Source: Actinomycetes bacterium
Lineage (GTDB): Bacteria > Actinomycetota > Actinomycetes > Actinomycetales > Microbacteriaceae
Length of the DNA stretch: 5,340 bases
NCBI GenBank assembly: GCA_021793715.1
Contig: JAJYSF010000097.1
Location: forward strand, 1-5,340
Direction: 5' to 3'
Part shown: positions 5,145-5,340 of the stretch, in pieces
Numbering within the stretch: position 1 is the first letter of the stretch
Layout of the letters: each line of letters opens with the position of its first letter
Notes under the pieces: model-generated
Database searches by the model: none
Told to the model about the DNA's origin: nothing
What the model saw: only the letters and a program-made list of their open reading frames with translations
Translations under genes and position numbers: made by a program

Positions 5145-5340
5145 TCATTCGCCCGGGCGCGTCCAGGATCCGCTGCGGCCGCCCGTCTTGCTGACGATGC
5201 GCGCGTTCTCGATGATCGCGGAACGGTCGATGCCCTTGACCATGTCGAGCACGGTGAGCGCCGCGACCGTCACCGCCGTGAGTGACTCCATCTCGACGCC
5301 CGTGCGATCGGCGGTGCGACAGGTCGCCTCGATCTCGACC
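5145..5340 (-). CDS. moaC: Cyclic pyranopterin monophosphate synthase MoaC, C-terminal part
   Basis: MoaC converts the MoaA product, 3',8-cyclo-7,8-dihydro-GTP, into cPMP, the first stable intermediate of molybdenum cofactor synthesis. The gene runs off the window end; the last 64 residues and the stop are visible. Diagnostic sequence includes DRTGVEMESLTAV, followed by ALTVLDMVKGIDR. The Asp (codon at 5244-5246) and Lys (codon at 5235-5237) of DMVK correspond to the Asp128 and Lys131 active-site pair of E. coli MoaC. The C-terminus has the usual SKTGGRSGSW ending, with five extra residues after the Trp. It is upstream of the DUF6457-like gene and moaD on the same strand; the 67-base gap contains a weak hairpin, so co-transcription is likely but less certain than for the overlapping genes. 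Confidence 0.94.
   Translation of the reverse strand, partial: VEIEATCRTADRTGVEMESLTAVTVAALTVLDMVKGIDRSAIIENARIVSKTGGRSGSWTRPGE

Noticed and set aside
1085..5172. Frequent GGATCC hexamers (eight noticed, including 1088, 3947, 4133, 4571 and 5167)
   Set aside because: This is more than base composition alone would give, but nearly all fall within codons rich in GATC (Asp, Ile, Gly-Ser), have no regular spacing or orientation, and show no link to a functional site.
1..5340. tRNA, rRNA, CRISPR, insertion sequence or prophage remnants
   Set aside because: None was seen: coding sequence is almost continuous, no direct-repeat array or transposase-like protein appears, and the gaps are too short for such elements.

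Overview
The window is a compact, GC-rich stretch of a bacterial chromosome. It holds eight protein-coding genes with hardly any non-coding DNA. No RNA genes, mobile elements or CRISPR arrays are visible, and the longest gene-free gap is 67 bases. Strong G/C preference at third codon positions, the tatC-helY pair known from Mycobacterium, and the protein sequences themselves point to a high-GC Actinobacterium. Microbacteriaceae (Microbacterium or a relative) is my best guess, made from resemblance and not from any search.

Layout. Bases 1-2917 (+) carry the C-terminal part of the Tat translocase subunit TatC, then a complete Ski2/Mtr4-like helicase, HelY. Bases 2951-4558 (+) form a tightly packed cluster. 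It starts with trmD (tRNA m1G37 methyltransferase), whose stop overlaps the start of a MogA/MoaB-type molybdopterin adenylyltransferase gene by 4 bases. That gene in turn overlaps moaE (large subunit of molybdopterin synthase) by 8 bases. Bases 4584-5340 (-) converge on it with only 25 bases between stop codons. Read in their own direction they are moaC (cut by the window end), a small DUF6457-like protein gene, and moaD (small subunit of molybdopterin synthase), the last two overlapping by 4 bases.

How the genes work together. MoaC completes cyclic pyranopterin monophosphate (cPMP). MoaD, carrying a C-terminal thiocarboxylate, and MoaE convert cPMP to molybdopterin. The MogA/MoaB-type enzyme adenylylates molybdopterin before molybdenum insertion. 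MoaA, a MoaD-activating enzyme (MoeB-like) and MoeA are not in the window. The molybdenum cofactor locus is split: moaE and mogA are co-directional with and coupled to trmD, while moaD and moaC are on the facing strand. Tat translocases commonly export folded cofactor-loaded proteins, including molybdoenzymes, so tatC nearby is suggestive, but tatC-helY is a general actinobacterial arrangement.

Points most worth a second look: a Glu in TrmD where the E. coli enzyme has its catalytic Asp169; a likely leaderless promoter placing the transcript start on the trmD ATG; trmD lying outside its usual ribosomal-protein operon; the DUF6457-like protein of unknown function inside the cofactor operon; and the face-to-face moaE/moaD ends, which share an identical Gly-Gly-stop and so form a perfect 9-base inverted repeat. 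I did not find a wholly new system here. The window is mostly well-known housekeeping and cofactor genes in an interesting arrangement.
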